From NCBI RefSeq assembly GCF_000508185.1, contig NZ_AYOY01000140.1, positions 1 to 54,452 of the forward strand: a stretch of 54,452 bases of DNA. The letters run 5' to 3'. The notes under the pieces were generated by a model that worked only from the letters and a program-made list of their open reading frames with translations, searched no databases and was not told where the DNA came from. Each line of letters starts with the position of its first letter. The first letter of the stretch is position 1. Source of the DNA: Sphingobium sp. C100. GTDB taxonomy: Bacteria; Pseudomonadota; Alphaproteobacteria; Sphingomonadales; Sphingomonadaceae. This document shows positions 28,785-37,785 of the stretch, piece by piece. A program made the position numbers and the translations under genes.

Positions 28785-29779
28785 ATCGCTTTCCGCATAT
28801 CCATCGTCACGCGCGGCGTCGCGCCGCCCAATATCTCGGCCATCTGGCTCCTGTCGCCATTACCGCCCGACAGGATTACCGCAACCCGCTTGCCGCGCAT
28901 CGCCTCTTTTTCCTGCATCAGCGCGGCCAGCGCGACAGCGCCCGCCCCTTCGGCCAGATTATGCGTGTCTTCCCAATAGATACGGATCGCCCCAGCCACC
29001 TCGTCGTCGGTGACCGCGACGAAACGGTCGGCGCGCGGCCCGAAATAGTCGAGCGCGGCTTGGACCGGCGTGCAGACCGCAACGCCGTCCGCAAAGGTGT
29101 AGGCGGTGGGGCTGGCGATCAGGCGGCCCGCCTCGAACGACAGTTTGGCGGCATCGACATGCGCGGAAACCACGCCGACCACTTTCGTCTTGAGGCCAAG
29201 CGCGTCACGCGCCGCGATCGTGCCGCACAGGCCCGACCCGCAGCCCACGGGCACGTAGACCGTATCGATGTCCGGCACAGCGTCGAACAGTTCGAGGCCA
29301 TAGCTCGCCACGCCGCGCACCAGTTGGCCATGATAGGCCGGCACCATGAACAGCCCCTGTTCCTCGGACAGGCGCAGCGCCTCCGCCTTGGCGCTGTCGA
29401 AATCATGGCCATGTTCGATCAGGGTGGCGCCAAAGGCCCGCATCGCCCGGTTCTTCTCCAGCGCATTGTCATGGGGCACGACGATGGTGACGGCCAGGCC
29501 AGCCGCCCGCGCCGCGCGCACCTGCGCCTGGCCGTGATTGCCGCGCGTGGCGGTGATGATGCCGGTCACGTCGGGATGAGTGCGGCGCAGCCAGTCGATA
29601 TAGGTGATCGCCCCGCGCGCCTTGAACGCGCCGGTGGGCGTGTGATTCTCATGCTTCACCCACAACTCGCAGCCGGTGCGCCCGGCCAGCAGCGGCCAGG
29701 CATATTGGGGCGTGGGCGGCACCTGGGCATGAACCATGGCGGCGGCCGCACGAAGCGAAGCGAGTGACAGGTCGGTCAT
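28781..29779 (-). CDS. Threonine/serine dehydratase-like PLP enzyme
   Basis: A fold-type II PLP enzyme of 332 aa. The PLP-lysine is in PTGAFKARGA (Lys53), the glycine-rich phosphate loop is VGCGSGLCG, and the ILSGGNGDRSQ ending is present. It lacks the C-terminal ACT domain of biosynthetic IlvA, so it is a catabolic-type threonine or serine dehydratase, or a threo-3-hydroxyaspartate dehydratase. Upstream gene of the pair with metZ (4-bp overlap). Substrate is uncertain. Confidence 0.85.
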   Translation of the reverse strand: MTDLSLASLRAAAAMVHAQVPPTPQYAWPLLAGRTGCELWVKHENHTPTGAFKARGAITYIDWLRRTHPDVTGIITATRGNHGQAQVRAARAAGLAVTIVVPHDNALEKNRAMRAFGATLIEHGHDFDSAKAEALRLSEEQGLFMVPAYHGQLVRGVASYGLELFDAVPDIDTVYVPVGCGSGLCGTIAARDALGLKTKVVGVVSAHVDAAKLSFEAGRLIASPTAYTFADGVAVCTPVQAALDYFGPRADRFVAVTDDEVAGAIRIYWEDTHNLAEGAGAVALAALMQEKEAMRGKRVAVILSGGNGDRSQMAEILGGATPRVTMDMRKAI

Positions 29780-29841
29780 CCTGTCGCCTGTATCGATCCG
29801 TCAGGCCCGGCGACAGGACCGATGCCGTCGGATTGGACCGT

Positions 29842-30261
29842 TCACGCCGCCTTGCGAGGCATAGTCGCGAAAAAGGGATGCAGATGCGCTTCCTCCCACT
29901 CCATTCGCTCATAGAGAGCATCTTGCAGGGCCAGCACCGCGTCACGATAACCTTGCCAGTCATTGACGATCTGCGCCGGGGTCCAGCATTTGATATGGTC
30001 GCTATAGCGCAGGAACAGCGCGACCATGGCGCGGCCATGTTCGCGCACGGCCTTCGTCGCTTCCGGCGTCATCAGCGCCGGGCCGGCACCCCGGACAACG
30101 GCGTCCTCCCGCCCCATATGTTCCCGGAACAACTGGGAAAAGACGATCCGGCGACGGGCGATTTCCGGCATGTCCTCCACGTTGGACCGTTGCAGGAGTT
30201 GCGCAAACTCCCGCATCGTCACGCGCAGATCGTCATGATCCCGCGCCAAATCATATTTCAT
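29842..30261 (-). CDS. Hemerythrin domain protein
   Basis: A 139-residue four-helix protein with hemerythrin-like ligand pattern: DLARDHDDLR, FREHMGREDAV, AVREHGRAM, and MEWEEAHLHPFF. Such proteins bind a di-iron centre and are linked to oxygen, nitric oxide or iron handling. The ATG at 30261 is chosen because GGGG lies about 11 bp upstream; an ATG at 30276 is preceded by an A/T-rich TTTAAATATAAAA run that looks more like a promoter -10. It stands alone between the dehydratase and leuB genes. Confidence 0.78.
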   Translation of the reverse strand: MKYDLARDHDDLRVTMREFAQLLQRSNVEDMPEIARRRIVFSQLFREHMGREDAVVRGAGPALMTPEATKAVREHGRAMVALFLRYSDHIKCWTPAQIVNDWQGYRDAVLALQDALYERMEWEEAHLHPFFATMPRKAA

Positions 30262-30345
30262 AATAAGCGACCCCATTTTTATATTTAAACGACATGGGGC
30301 CGCAAAACTTAAATTTTTCCATCGCTTATGCGACGAGCCGAAAGA

Positions 30346-31398
30346 TCATAGCGCGGCCAGCACCGCATCACCCATCTCCACCGTCGTCATTGCGCCGCCC
30401 AGGTCCGCCGAACGCGCGCCCTCGCTCAGCGCCTTCGCCACCGCCGCCTCGATCCGGTTGGCCGGCGCGGGCAGGTCCAGCGAATAGCGCAGCATCATCG
30501 CCGCCGAAAGGATCGTCGCCAGCGGATTGGCCTTGCCAGTGCCGGCGATATCGGGCGCGGAACCGTGGATCGGTTCATACAGCCCCTGCCCGCTGCCGTT
30601 GAGCGTCGCCGAGGCGAGCATCCCGATGGAGCCGACGCACATGCTCGCTTGGTCAGAGAGAATGTCGCCGAACAGGTTGCCGGTGACGATGACATCGAAC
30701 TGGCCGGGGTTGCGGACGAGCTGCATGGCGGCATTGTCGACATACATATGGCTGAGCGCCACGTCGGGATAGTCGGCCGACACTTCGATCACCACGTCGC
30801 GCCAGAGCTGGCTGGTTTCCAGCACATTGGCCTTGTCCACCGAACAGAGCTTGCCGCGCCGCGCCTGCGCCGCCTGGAACCCGGCATGGGCGATGCGGCG
30901 CACCTCGGCTTCGTTATAGGACATGACGTCATAGCCTTCGCGCAGGCCGTCAGCGGTGGTGCGGAAGCCTTTTTCGCCGAAATAGACGTCGCCATTGGTT
31001 TCGCGCACGATCAGCAGGTCGATGGCGGCGGCAACTTCCGGCTTCAATGCGGACTCGCCCGCCAGTTCGGGAAACACCTTGGCCGGGCGCAGGTTGGAGA
31101 AGAGACCCAGTTCCTTGCGCAGGCCAAGGATCGCCTGTTCCGGGCGCAGATGCCGTTCCAGCGCGTCGCAGTCGGGATCGCCCACCGCGCCGAACAGGAT
31201 GGCGTCGGCCCGCTTCGCCAGGTCCAGCGTTTCGGGCGGCAGCGGATGGCCCACCGCCTTGTAGGCCGCGCCGCCGACCAGACCGTCCTCATAGGTGAGT
31301 CCGTCGATCCCCAGCGCATCGAGCACGCGCTTTGCCTGTGCGACGATTTCGGGGCCGATACCGTCACCGGGGAACAGGGCGATCAACATATGCTTCAT
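30346..31398 (-). CDS. leuB: 3-isopropylmalate dehydrogenase
   Basis: Oxidises 3-isopropylmalate with NAD+ in leucine synthesis. Family motifs: [15 protein letters not shown] near the start, [13 protein letters not shown], the conserved [19 protein letters not shown], and the C-terminal [19 protein letters not shown]. The length (350 aa) is normal. leuA, leuC and leuD are not in this window, so the leucine genes are split. The upstream 80 bp to recO contain no obvious leader peptide. Confidence 0.95.
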   Translation of the reverse strand: MKHMLIALFPGDGIGPEIVAQAKRVLDALGIDGLTYEDGLVGGAAYKAVGHPLPPETLDLAKRADAILFGAVGDPDCDALERHLRPEQAILGLRKELGLFSNLRPAKVFPELAGESALKPEVAAAIDLLIVRETNGDVYFGEKGFRTTADGLREGYDVMSYNEAEVRRIAHAGFQAAQARRGKLCSVDKANVLETSQLWRDVVIEVSADYPDVALSHMYVDNAAMQLVRNPGQFDVIVTGNLFGDILSDQASMCVGSIGMLASATLNGSGQGLYEPIHGSAPDIAGTGKANPLATILSAAMMLRYSLDLPAPANRIEAAVAKALSEGARSADLGGAMTTVEMGDAVLAAL

Positions 31399-31478
31399 TC
31401 CTTATTTATCGCTTCGATGCCGCTTATTGAAAGAAAAGCGCGTACAATGGGGGCAGGCCTTTGCAGAAGGAAGGCCGC

Positions 31479-32213
31479 TTAGGCAACCGCTCTTTTCAGC
31501 CGCTCGACCAGCCTTTCCCGCGCCGCCAGCACGTCGGCGCGCCGGTCGGTCAGGACCGAACGCTCCAGAAAGAAGCCGGTGAGGCGCAGCCCGTCGAGGA
31601 TCTGGCCCCAATCGCCCATGCCGCCTTCGATCAGGAAGGCGGGCAGCGGCAGCAGGCGGCTTTCATAGCCGACAGCCCCCGCCCGGCTGACCGCCGCGGC
31701 GCTGCGCGGGCTGACGAAGGCGAGGTCTTGAGCCTTGTCGGTCGCGGCGCATCGCGTCAGGTCGAGGCCGAAGCCCAGTTCGGCCAGCAGCAGCAGTTCG
31801 TAGCGCACCAGCGCCACCGCCCAGCCGCGCGCGGCCGGGGCCGCCTCCACCGCGTCCAGCAAGCCGTCCAGCGCCTGATGCAGCGCGGGATAGGCCTGCT
31901 CCTCCGGCAAGGCGGCGGCGGTCAGCGCGCAGCTCCAGTCGATCGCGGCAGCGGGCAGCGGTTCGGCGTGGAGCGGCGCGCGGCTGTGGGCCAGTTCGAC
32001 GGTGAGGCCGGCCAGCTGATCCTCGGTCCGGGCGCGGAAATCGGCTTTTACCGCGTTCCCCGGCAGCAGGATCGGCCGCATGGCCCGCGACCGCCCCCCA
32101 CGCACATAGCCGGGCACCAAGCCATGGTCGGGCGTCAGCAGCCGCGCGATCGCGCCATGTTCGCCATGATGGCGGACGGCGCAGACGATCGCGGCGGTGG
32201 AGAGGCTGGGCAT
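31479..32213 (-). CDS. recO: DNA repair protein RecO
   Basis: A mediator that loads RecA in the RecFOR pathway. The 244-aa protein has the N-terminal OB-fold block ([36 protein letters not shown]) and the helical C-terminal region with [21 protein letters not shown]. The single cysteine at that site replaces the zinc-binding cluster of some RecO proteins, which is normal for alphaproteobacteria. Start chosen by family N-terminus; the ribosome-binding site is weak. It lies between leuB and the aldehyde dehydrogenase gene, same strand. Confidence 0.88.
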   Translation of the reverse strand: MPSLSTAAIVCAVRHHGEHGAIARLLTPDHGLVPGYVRGGRSRAMRPILLPGNAVKADFRARTEDQLAGLTVELAHSRAPLHAEPLPAAAIDWSCALTAAALPEEQAYPALHQALDGLLDAVEAAPAARGWAVALVRYELLLLAELGFGLDLTRCAATDKAQDLAFVSPRSAAAVSRAGAVGYESRLLPLPAFLIEGGMGDWGQILDGLRLTGFFLERSVLTDRRADVLAARERLVERLKRAVA

Positions 32214-32261
32214 GAAGTCGCCATAGCGGGATCAGGGTCGGTTGCCTCGTTTATTCGTCAG

Positions 32262-33623
32262 TCATGCGGCGCGATAGACGCTCTTCAGATTCATGAATTC
32301 GTGGAGGCCGAACGGACCCAGTTCGCGGCCATGGCCCGAGCGTTTAACGCCGCCGAAGGGCGCTTCGGGCGCGGAGGCGAGCATCTGGTTCACCGCCGTC
32401 ATGCCGGCATTGATGTCGCGGACGAAGCGCGCTTCTTCATCGGCGTCCCGCGTCCACACCGACGATCCCAGGCCAAAGGGGATGGCGTTGGCGATGGCGA
32501 TGGCTTCGTCCATGTCCGCCGCCTTGAACACCATGGCGATGGGGCCGAAAATCTCCTCCCCCATCAGCGCCGGGTCGGCGGGCATGTCGGTGAGGATGCC
32601 CGCCCGCATGAAGGCGCCGGGACCATCGGGCGTCTCGCCGCCGATCAGGGTGGCGCCGGCGGCCTTCATCCTGCCGACCTGGTCCTGCACGGTGCGGCGC
32701 TGTTCCGCGCTGGAGAGCGGCCCCATGTCGGTGCCCTCGTCCAGCGGATTGCCTGCCTTCACCGCTGCCATGGCGGCGGAAAATCTGGCGAGGAAGGCGT
32801 CGTAAATATCGGCGTGGACGATCATGCGCTTGCCGCAGATGCAGGACTGGCCGGTATTTTGCGTGCGCGCCGTGACCGCCTGGCCGACCGCCGCGTCCAG
32901 GTCGGCCGATGGCATGACGATGAACGGATCTGAGCCGCCCAGTTCCAGCACCACTTTCTTGAGCGCCTTGCCCGCCTGCTCCGCGACCGCGCGGCCCGCG
33001 CCCTCGCTGCCGGTCAGGGTGACGGCGGCGACGCGGTCGTCGGCGATGATCGCGGCCACCGCGTCCGAGCGGATCGGGAGATTCTGGAACAGGCCTTCGG
33101 GCGCGTCGGCCTGCGCCATCATATCCTGCATCAGCGCGGCGACGCCCTGCACATTGCTGGCATGTTTGAGCAGGCCGACATTGCCCGCGAGGATGCAGGG
33201 GGCGAGGAAGCGGACCACCTGCCAATAAGGAAAATTCCACGGCATCACCGCCAGCACCGGGCCGATCGGGAGCCACACCAGGTCGGCCCGGCCGCCGGAC
33301 GCAAGGGCGATGCTGCCGCCCTCCAGCATCGCGGGGCCTTGCCTGGCATAATGGCGGAAGGCGGCGACGCATTTATCGACCTCCGCCAGCGCGGATTTGA
33401 GCGTCTTGCCCATTTCCTGCGTCGCCATGCGGGCAAGCGTGTCGCGATTGGCATGATAGGCGTCGGCGAGGCGCGAAAGCAGCGCCGTGCGGTCCGACAG
33501 GCCGGTCAGCCGCCACTTGGCAAACGCCGCCGTCGCCCGGTCGAGCGCGGCGTCGACCTGTGCCTCGGTCAGCGCCTCATGGGTGGCGATCTGTTCGCCG
33601 GTGGCCGGGTTGATGCTTTTCAT
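32262..33623 (-). CDS. NAD(P)-dependent aldehyde dehydrogenase (succinate-semialdehyde type)
   Basis: A 453-residue aldehyde dehydrogenase. Catalytic cysteine lies in NTGQSCICGKRMIVH; the active-site glutamate is in VLELGGSDPFIVM; cofactor binding is LTGSEGAGRAVAEQA; and the oxyanion asparagine is in MPWNFPYWQVVRFLAP. The short N-terminus and INPATGEQIATHEAL are typical of the succinate-semialdehyde (Sad/YneI-type) subfamily, but other aldehydes are possible. GGAG precedes the ATG. Its promoter region contains the 11-bp array described separately. Confidence 0.87.
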   Translation of the reverse strand: MKSINPATGEQIATHEALTEAQVDAALDRATAAFAKWRLTGLSDRTALLSRLADAYHANRDTLARMATQEMGKTLKSALAEVDKCVAAFRHYARQGPAMLEGGSIALASGGRADLVWLPIGPVLAVMPWNFPYWQVVRFLAPCILAGNVGLLKHASNVQGVAALMQDMMAQADAPEGLFQNLPIRSDAVAAIIADDRVAAVTLTGSEGAGRAVAEQAGKALKKVVLELGGSDPFIVMPSADLDAAVGQAVTARTQNTGQSCICGKRMIVHADIYDAFLARFSAAMAAVKAGNPLDEGTDMGPLSSAEQRRTVQDQVGRMKAAGATLIGGETPDGPGAFMRAGILTDMPADPALMGEEIFGPIAMVFKAADMDEAIAIANAIPFGLGSSVWTRDADEEARFVRDINAGMTAVNQMLASAPEAPFGGVKRSGHGRELGPFGLHEFMNLKSVYRAA

Positions 33624-33755
33624 GGACGACTCCGGGGGTGGGGAAATGAGGACGGGGATGGCGGCGGCCGCCGCCCCTGCACGGTCACAACTCGTTCACA
33701 GCATCGAAGTTCACACCGTTCTTGTGCGTCGAAATGCGCGGTTTTGGGGCCAATT

Positions 33756-33876
33756 GCTACGGGGAGGCTACAGGGACGCTACAGGTGGGTCACAGTGACG
33801 CGCCACTGACGCGCCCCTGACGCGCCACTGACGCGCCACTGACGCGCCCCTGACGCGCCACTGACGCGCCATCGGG
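33756..33876. repeat. Array of eleven 11-bp units with drifting sequence
   Basis: Eleven consecutive units of exactly 11 bp. The first three are GCTACGGGGAG, GCTACAGGGAC and GCTACAGGTGG; the fourth, GTCACAGTGAC, is intermediate and itself a palindrome; units 5-10 are GCGCCACTGAC or GCGCCCCTGAC in the order A, C, A, A, C, A at the sixth base; the last is GCGCCATCGGG. The sequence changes gradually along the array while the period stays fixed at one helical turn. Confidence 0.9.
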
Positions 33877-34029
33877 GTCATGGTTGCGCGACACCGGGGT
33901 CACGCATGTTGCGCGGCGGTGACGGTGACGGTGCGGGAAAGCAGGGTGAGCGGTTCATCCCACAGGATAGATCAGAGAAAATCCTACATTTGTAGAGGCT
34001 GTGTTCGGATATGCGCGAGAAGGCAGCGG

Positions 34030-34054
34030 GATGCCGGGTCGAGCCCGGCCTGAC
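34030..34054. repeat. REP-like hairpin fragment
   Basis: GCCGGG (34033-34038) and CCCGGC (34044-34049) pair around TCGAG and are followed by CTGACG, the form of short interspersed palindromes common in alphaproteobacterial genomes. It lies just before the orphan membrane gene. Confidence 0.55.
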
Positions 34055-34095
34055 GCGCGGGAATGACTGCGGACGAGCATTTTGGAAATTTGCGG

Positions 34096-34470
34096 ATGGA
34101 AATGGTTTCGCCAAACCCGTCATCCACTTATAATCATGGTAAGGTAATTGCCCGAGGCTGCTCTGTGACCGCTCTAATATTGGCTCCACCACTAGTGATC
34201 TTCGGCCTCGGCTATCTGCTCAGCACAATTTTTGGGGAACGATTTCCCTTGCAATGGTGGTTGCTTCGGCTTGGGCTTGTTCCGATTATCTTTCTCTCAT
34301 TGGCGCTTTATGTCTTATTATTCCCCACGCCGGTTCCCGAAAATTATAATCCAAATATTCATGGCAATCCAGGGCGGGGCGATTTTGCGGCTATATTGGC
34401 ATGGGGACTTTTGGCTCCGATAGTCTATCTGATCATCGCTCTACCCACGTCGATTGCCTATGCAATTTAG
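34096..34470 (+). CDS. Orphan multi-spanning membrane protein, AT-rich
   Basis: A 124-residue protein with three likely membrane segments (VTALILAPPLVIFGLGYLL, WLLRLGLVPIIFLSLALYVLLF, and AAILAWGLLAPIVYLIIAL) and short polar loops (PVPENYNPNIHGNPGRGD). I do not recognise a family. The composition is visibly richer in A+T than the flanking genes, which suggests recent gain. Two nearby ATGs exist; 34096 has GGAAAT upstream, while 34063 would add 11 residues without a better signal. It is encoded alone between the array region and uvrC (opposite strand). Could be an accidental frame, but the hydrophobic pattern and length argue for a gene. Confidence 0.5.
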   Translation: MEMVSPNPSSTYNHGKVIARGCSVTALILAPPLVIFGLGYLLSTIFGERFPLQWWLLRLGLVPIIFLSLALYVLLFPTPVPENYNPNIHGNPGRGDFAAILAWGLLAPIVYLIIALPTSIAYAI

Positions 34471-34588
34471 CGTCGGTTTAGAGATAAGAGGCAGTCACGC
34501 TAAAGCGTCCGTTTTCAAACTACGGCGTTCCGAAACCCGCAGTCCGCTCCCCACCCATTTACGCCACCCCATTCGCGCCCGTCACCCA

Positions 34589-36502
34589 TCACCCGTGGAA
34601 ATAGTCATAGACCTGTTGCGCCACCGCCTTCGATACGCCGGGCGCGCGTTGCAGGTCGTCCAGCGCGGCGTCTCGTACCGCCCGCGCCGTGCCGAAGTGC
34701 ATCAGCAGCGCTTTCTTGCGCGCGGGGCCGATGCCGGGCACTTCGTCCAGCGACGATACGGTGATCGCCTTGCTGCGCTTGGCGCGGTGGGCGCCGATGG
34801 CGAAGCGGTGGGCCTCATCACGCAGGCGCTGGAGGTAGAAGAGCACCGGATGGTTGAGGGGGAAGGTGATTTCGCGGCCGTCCAGCAGGTGGAACACCTC
34901 CCGCCCCTCACGCCCATGATGCGGTCCCTTGGCGACGCCGATCATGGTGACGTCCTCTATCCCCATTTCCTCCAGCATCGTGCGCGCGGCGGAGAGCTGC
35001 CCCTTGCCGCCGTCGATCAGGACAAGGTCTGGCCATTCGCCGCCGTCGCGGTCCGGGTCTTCCTTCTGCGCTCTACCAAAGCGGCGCTCGAACATCTCGC
35101 GCATCATCGCGAAATCGTCGTTCGACATTTCGGGGTTCTTCATGTTGAACTTGCGATAGGCGTTTTTGCGGAAGCCTTCCGGCCCCGCCACCACCATCGC
35201 GCCCAGCGCATGGGCGCCCTGAATATGGCTGTTGTCGTAGATTTCGATGCGGTCCGGCACGCCCTCCAGCCCGAAAGCCTCGACCATATCGTCCATGATG
35301 CGGCCCTGGCTGGTGGTTTCGGCCAGCCGCCGGTCGAGCGCCTCCACCGCGTTGCGCTGCGCCTGCTTGATGAGGCGGGTGCGCTCGCCGCGCTGGGGCA
35401 CCTCGATCCGCACCTTGCTGCCGATCCGTTCGGTCAGCGCCAGCGCCATGAGTGCGCACTCGGCCGGCTCGCGGTCGGTCAGGATCAGCTTGGGCGGCGG
35501 CACTTCCTCGTAAAATTGCGCCATGAAGCTTTCCAGCACTTCCTCCGTCGCGACGTCGGCGGTGTGGACCGGGAAGAAGCTGCGATGGCCCCAATTCTGG
35601 CCGCCGCGGATGAAGAAGGCCTGGATGCACATCGCTCCGCCCTTTTCCGCCAGCCCGAATATGTCGGCGTCGCCCAGCCCTTCGGCATTGATCGCCTGGC
35701 TGCCCTGAATGAAGGTCAGCGCCTTCAGCCGGTCGCGGATCACCGCCGCCTGCTCGAAATCCATCGCCTCGGCCGCCGCCTGCATGGTCGCGCCCAGCTT
35801 CTTTTGCACCTCGGTCGACTTGCCGCCCAGAAAATCCTGCGCGTCGTTCACCAGTTCGGCATAGCCCGCTTCGTCGATGCGGCCGACACAGGGGGCGGAG
35901 CAGCGCTTGATCTGGTAGAGCAGGCAGGGGCGCGAACGGTTGGCGAAGAAACTGTCGGTGCAGGAGCGGAGCAGGAACAGCTTTTGCAACGCATTGATGG
36001 TGCGCGTCACCGATCCGGCGCTGGCGAAGGGGCCATAATAGCGGCCCTTCGCCTTGCGCGCGCCGCGATGCTTCTGGACGCGGGGAAAGGCGTGATCCTC
36101 GCGCAGCAGGATGAAAGGGAAGCTTTTGTCGTCGCGCAGCAGGACATTGTAGGGCGGGCGGTAGCGCTTGATGAGTTGCGCCTCCAGCAGCAGCGCTTCG
36201 GCTTCGCTGTTGGTGGTGACGATGGTCATGCTGCGGGTCTGCGCCACCATGCGCTGGAGCCGGCGCGGCAGGCGATCGACCTGGGTATAGTTGGCGACGC
36301 GGTTCCGGAGCGCCCGCGCCTTGCCGACATAGAGCACGTCGCCGCGCGCATCGTGCATCCGGTAGACGCCGGGGCGGATCGGCAGCGTCTTGAGCACCGT
36401 GCGGATCGCCTCCACACCCGTGTCGATATCGGGCTGGCTGCCGGTGACGGTATAGGTCGCCTTGTCTTCGTTGAAACGGTCGGGGGATTGGGGGGAGGAC
36501 AT
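34589..36502 (-). CDS. uvrC: Excinuclease ABC subunit C
   Basis: The nuclease of nucleotide excision repair that makes the two incisions around a lesion after UvrAB. The 637-aa protein has, in order, the GIY-YIG nuclease domain (PGVYRM and LYVGKA, residues 44-62), a zinc-free middle with UVR-type helix, the RNase-H-like 5' nuclease domain (DLVLIDGGKGQLSAA, GREGREVFHL, HRFAIGAHRAKR), and C-terminal helix-hairpin-helix motifs (VPGIGPARKKALLMHFGTARA). Start at MSSPQSPDRF. Its neighbours downstream in transcription are unrelated. Confidence 0.95.
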   Translation of the reverse strand: MSSPQSPDRFNEDKATYTVTGSQPDIDTGVEAIRTVLKTLPIRPGVYRMHDARGDVLYVGKARALRNRVANYTQVDRLPRRLQRMVAQTRSMTIVTTNSEAEALLLEAQLIKRYRPPYNVLLRDDKSFPFILLREDHAFPRVQKHRGARKAKGRYYGPFASAGSVTRTINALQKLFLLRSCTDSFFANRSRPCLLYQIKRCSAPCVGRIDEAGYAELVNDAQDFLGGKSTEVQKKLGATMQAAAEAMDFEQAAVIRDRLKALTFIQGSQAINAEGLGDADIFGLAEKGGAMCIQAFFIRGGQNWGHRSFFPVHTADVATEEVLESFMAQFYEEVPPPKLILTDREPAECALMALALTERIGSKVRIEVPQRGERTRLIKQAQRNAVEALDRRLAETTSQGRIMDDMVEAFGLEGVPDRIEIYDNSHIQGAHALGAMVVAGPEGFRKNAYRKFNMKNPEMSNDDFAMMREMFERRFGRAQKEDPDRDGGEWPDLVLIDGGKGQLSAARTMLEEMGIEDVTMIGVAKGPHHGREGREVFHLLDGREITFPLNHPVLFYLQRLRDEAHRFAIGAHRAKRSKAITVSSLDEVPGIGPARKKALLMHFGTARAVRDAALDDLQRAPGVSKAVAQQVYDYFHG

Positions 36503-36568
36503 GGGGCAGAGATAGCGGCGCTGGCGACAATCGCAATGGGCGGTCCCAGGCGCGGCTCCGCGTCGCGC

Positions 36569-36907
36569 CTATTCCTTGACGATCCGCAGCAATTTTCGCT
36601 CGACCGGGGCCAGCACATTATGCAGGTCCGGGCCGCGCTTGAGGATGTGCCCGCCCTCCCCGACCAGCGCCCACATGCCCTGCCGATGGCGCAGGGCCGG
36701 CCGTTTCTCGATCCGATATTCAGGGCGTTCGGCGGACCGGCGAAAGGCGCTGAACACCGCTGCCTCCCGGCCCATATCCATCGCATAGTCGCGCCAGTGG
36801 CCGGCGGAAACCATCCGGCCGTAAAGGTCCATGATCCGCTGCAACTCCAGCCGCTCGAAACCCACCTGTCCGGGCGATACCGCGGGAAACGGCGTCACAT
36901 TGGTCAT
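36569..36907 (-). CDS. DUF2794 domain protein
   Basis: A 112-residue protein containing FERLELQRIMDLYGRMVSAGHWRDYAMDMGREAAVFSAFRRSAERPEYRIEK, the hallmark of DUF2794, a cytoplasmic family of alphaproteobacteria without known function. Its ATG overlaps the cysE stop, so the two are co-translated. It ends 66 bp before the uvrC start. Confidence 0.85.
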   Translation of the reverse strand: MTNVTPFPAVSPGQVGFERLELQRIMDLYGRMVSAGHWRDYAMDMGREAAVFSAFRRSAERPEYRIEKRPALRHRQGMWALVGEGGHILKRGPDLHNVLAPVERKLLRIVKE

Positions 36908-37620
36908 CAGGCCCGGCCGCGATCCTTGAACAGTTCATCGGCGTCGGGCAGTTGCGGCTTTTGCCGTTCGGCCATCAGTTCGGCCAGCCGCTTCTGCAAC
37001 TGCTCGACCTCGCACTGGAGCATTTCCAGCTTCTGCTTTTCCGGGTCGAAGCAATCGGAACAAGGCGTGCCATAGGGTACGAAATCGCGCTGATAGGCGG
37101 TCACGTCGACCAGCATCTGGCGGGCGGGGATACCGACCATCGTCGCGCCTTCGGGCACATTCTTGGTCACGACCGCATTGGCGCCGACGCGCGCGCGCGC
37201 GCCGACATGAACCGGCCCCAGCACCTGCGCGCCCGAACCGACGATCACGCCGTCGCACAGGGTCGGATGCCGCTTGCCGGCAATGCCGTTGGCCGGATCG
37301 GTCCCGCCCAGCGTGACATTCTGGTACAGCGTCACATCGTCGCCAATCTCGGCGGTTTCGCCGATGACGGTGAAGCCATGGTCGATGAAGAAGCGCTTGC
37401 CGATCTTCGCGCCCGGATGAATGTCGTTCCCCGTCAGGAAGCGCGATATATGATTGACCACGCGAGCGAGGAAGAACAGGCGCGCGCGATAGAGCCGATG
37501 GGCGACGCGATGAAAGGCGAGCGACCACAGGCCGGGATAAAGCAGGATTTCCGCACGGGACCGCGGCGCTGGATCGCGCGCCTTCACCGAATCGATATAA
37601 GCAATAAGATTGCCCAGCAT
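36907..37620 (-). CDS. cysE: Serine O-acetyltransferase
   Basis: Makes O-acetylserine for cysteine synthesis. A 237-aa protein with an N-terminal helical region and a left-handed beta-helix of hexapeptide repeats ([64 protein letters not shown]), typical of the EpsC-type enzyme. The catalytic His is in [14 protein letters not shown]-terminal coiled-coil extension ([23 protein letters not shown]) is longer than in E. coli CysE. It is divergent from the TauE/SafE gene and overlaps DUF2794. Confidence 0.93.
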   Translation of the reverse strand: MLGNLIAYIDSVKARDPAPRSRAEILLYPGLWSLAFHRVAHRLYRARLFFLARVVNHISRFLTGNDIHPGAKIGKRFFIDHGFTVIGETAEIGDDVTLYQNVTLGGTDPANGIAGKRHPTLCDGVIVGSGAQVLGPVHVGARARVGANAVVTKNVPEGATMVGIPARQMLVDVTAYQRDFVPYGTPCSDCFDPEKQKLEMLQCEVEQLQKRLAELMAERQKPQLPDADELFKDRGRA

Positions 37621-37785
37621 CCCGCGTCCCTGAAATCCTGCCTCTGGTTTCGCCTACATAAGGCCCTGGCATCCTTTTTTCCAGAGGCGCGCCAATGCGC
37701 AGCTTTTCCGGTACAAAGGGGAACTTGCTTTGCAAATGACTATATGCCTATCAATGAGGTAGACAATCAAACCAAAGGACCCCGG

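Larger units (their letters stand above)
33624..34062. other. 439-bp non-coding region upstream of the aldehyde dehydrogenase gene
   Basis: No gene is supported here. It contains the 11-bp array (33756-33876), short imperfect direct repeats just after it (CGGGGTCA at about 33,874 and 33,894, followed by TTGCGCG), GGTGAC runs near 33,917-33,935, and a REP-like hairpin (34033-34049). Base composition drops after about 33,960 as the AT-rich orphan gene begins. Confidence 0.7.

Noticed and set aside
31461..32933. Forward-strand open frame of 490 codons over recO and the aldehyde dehydrogenase gene
   Set aside because: Its protein is rich in Arg, His, Gln and Gly with no domain, and it covers two well-supported genes on the other strand.
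33756..33876. CRISPR array
   Set aside because: The 11-bp units are directly adjacent with no spacers, and no cas genes are present.
34454..37075. Very long forward open frame of 873 codons
   Set aside because: It lies antisense to uvrC, DUF2794 and cysE, all of which have clear motifs. Its His/Arg/Ala-rich protein is a shadow of GC-rich codon use.
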